Source: an uncultured Bacteroidota bacterium (lineage in GTDB: Bacteria; Bacteroidota; Bacteroidia; Flavobacteriales; Flavobacteriaceae). Taken from it: DNA of 64,000 nucleotides. Of this stretch, positions 62,805 through 64,000 are shown in pieces. The stretch lies in the NCBI GenBank assembly GCA_902559035.1, contig CACEGG010000003.1, forward strand, positions 62,001 through 126,000. Direction: 5' to 3'. A program made the translations under genes and the position numbers. The notes beneath the pieces were generated by a model, which saw only the letters and a list, made by a program, of their open reading frames with translations, was not told the origin of the DNA and searched no databases. How positions within the stretch are numbered: the stretch's first letter is position 1; each line of letters begins with the position of its first letter.

Positions 62805-64000
62805 TTGTATTAGATTTTGAAAGAAGTATGGTGTGAACTAGGAAACTAATAAACTCCGATATTAATAATGCTACAGCCAGTCCAAAGCCATTATAATAAT
62901 AACTTAGTATTAATGCTAATGGAATCATAAAAAACAATGAATACCATGTAGATTTATTTAGAACATCTTTTTTTTCATTTATTAGAATTATTAAAATATT
63001 TTTAAAATTTAACATAGCTAAAAAAGGAATAAAGGATAATAAGCTTAGAATTTGATTTGAATATATTATTTCTTCACCTGAAAATAATAGTATAATCCAT
63101 TTAGAAAACAGTGTACATAAAACACCTAAACTAAATGTTAAAACTAATCCTCTTTTAAAATAATAATTCAAGTACTTATTTAAATTAGGATTATCATTCT
63201 TATTTATAACCGTAGCGTTTTGTAAAACAGACTGAATAATAAACACAGGTATCATTCTAAGTAAAAAGGCAACTCTATTTGCCAAAGCAAATTTTCCTAG
63301 TTCAGAGTCATTAACAAATAATTTAAGAATTACTAGAGTACTATGAATAGATACGTGCCCAGCAACAGATGACATAAAAAATTGAAAATTTTCATGTAAT
63401 CTAAATTTTATTTGATTTAAGTCTGAGAAATCAATTTTCGACTTTTTCTTTTTAAAAAACAAAATCCAATAAAGAATATATAAAGTTGATAACACTGAAC
63501 CGTAAATTAAATTAACCATAAAAGCATCATCTGGACCAGTAATAGTTAACACTATTAATACTAAGTAAATTAATTTAGAAACAGCATTGAGTATGGCTAA
63601 TACAGATAAATTATTTTTTCCCTGCAGATAAAATACAGGATGAACGGCTTCACTAAACAAAATTGGAATCGAGAAAAGTATAATTAACTTATAATTATTA
63701 AAAAAGGAAGTTGTTGCTGTAAAAACAATAATAATTAATGATATAACAATTGCAATAAATAATCTTAGAGACACTAAATTTTTTATCAGTGTTGCTTCCT
63801 TATTAATATCATTCAAAATAGAAATTTGTTTTGGACCGTTTAAATGATAGCCATAACTAACAACAATAGAAATCAACATAAATATTGAAAATGCATAGTT
63901 AACTAGCCCAAATTGACTGTCACCCAAGTTCTGGAACAGTATTGGAGTTACAATAATTGCTATTAAAATGTTTACCCCTTGATTTAATGAAAGGTTAATG
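62794..64000 (-). CDS. Wzx-like flippase (second glycan set), N-terminal end cut by window
   Basis: The reading frame is open from 62794 to the right edge of the window, so the start codon lies beyond base 64000. The visible N-terminal part reads LSLNQGVNILIAIIVTPIL then FQNLGDSQFGLVNYAFSIFM, the classic opening of Wzx/RfbX flippases. About 11 helices can be seen before the C-terminal tail LLSKSNTNGQ. TTG at 63927 is not the true start because coding sequence continues upstream with no stop. It is the second flippase in the window (other: 36102-37379). Confidence 0.9.
   Translation of the reverse strand, partial: INLSLNQGVNILIAIIVTPILFQNLGDSQFGLVNYAFSIFMLISIVVSYGYHLNGPKQISILNDINKEATLIKNLVSLRLFIAIVISLIIIVFTATTSFFNNYKLIILFSIPILFSEAVHPVFYLQGKNNLSVLAILNAVSKLIYLVLIVLTITGPDDAFMVNLIYGSVLSTLYILYWILFFKKKKSKIDFSDLNQIKFRLHENFQFFMSSVAGHVSIHSTLVILKLFVNDSELGKFALANRVAFLLRMIPVFIIQSVLQNATVINKNDNPNLNKYLNYYFKRGLVLTFSLGVLCTLFSKWIILLFSGEEIIYSNQILSLLSFIPFLAMLNFKNILIILINEKKDVLNKSTWYSLFFMIPLALILSYYYNGFGLAVALLISEFISFLVHTILLSKSNTNGQ

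Overview
The window is AT-rich, tightly packed bacterial DNA from a member of the Bacteroidota, most likely a marine-type Flavobacteriia. The evidence is: an atpD-atpC pair detached from the other ATP synthase genes, with the Bacteroidota insert in AtpD; TonB-dependent receptors with a CarboxypepD_reg-like N-terminus; an ExbB / 149-aa membrane protein / ExbD / ExbD / PorT-family series; and -7 promoter boxes of the TAnnTTTG type. No stretch over 300 bases lacks a gene. The longest gaps are about 130-145 bases.

Left part (1-21,000): a cut-off TonB-dependent receptor; atpC-atpD; a complete 965-aa receptor closed by a strong terminator; a PorT-like barrel protein; the exb operon; tRNA-Ser(GGA); tatD; a lone retropepsin-like protease. 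Next come two polysaccharide export genes, a Wza-like SLBB protein and a Wzz-like protein. They are followed by an unusual operon in which the two 2-oxoglutarate dehydrogenase subunits flank metK and ahcY (odhA-metK-ahcY-odhB). A cupin sugar-phosphate isomerase-like gene precedes a plus-strand umuC-umuD pair.

Main part (22,207-53,724): 30 genes on the minus strand, with gaps of at most 134 bases or short overlaps, make up a surface-polysaccharide locus. A winged-helix regulator (53,218-53,724) lies just upstream on the same strand. In transcription order the locus encodes a TagD-like cytidylyltransferase; a short UDP-glucose dehydrogenase; UDP-GlcNAc epimerase and UDP-HexNAc dehydrogenase (UDP-GalNAcA); fcl and gmd (GDP-fucose); a pseudaminic-type nonulosonic acid block (pseB, pseC, aldo/keto reductase, SpsF-like cytidylyltransferase, class III aminotransferase, GNAT, formyltransferase, pseI); a cytidylyltransferase/HisC-like PLP fusion followed by a LicD-like transferase; a Wzx flippase; a capsule-synthesis-like protein; a Wzy-like polymerase; glycosyltransferases; an AsnB amidotransferase; a further dehydrogenase/epimerase pair; an initiating sugar-phosphate transferase; and rfbA-C-D-B (dTDP-rhamnose).

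Right part (53,795-64,000): a divergent plus-strand unit with UDP-glucuronate decarboxylase (UDP-xylose), a putative lipoprotein and a Wzi-like outer-membrane protein. A second minus-strand glycan unit faces it, with three GT4 glycosyltransferases, an O-antigen polymerase/ligase-like protein, a GT2 and a second Wzx cut off by the window end.

Together the window encodes precursors for Rha, Fuc, GalNAcA, Xyl and a Pse-like acid, two assembly systems and the export machinery. The most notable candidate for something undescribed is the fused cytidylyltransferase/PLP enzyme (38,044-39,819) next to a LicD-like gene. It may be a compact route to a CDP-amino-alcohol, such as CDP-ethanolamine, and its transfer to the glycan. 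The modified nonulosonic acid block beside it has no visible PseG and carries an added formyltransferase, class III aminotransferase and reductase.
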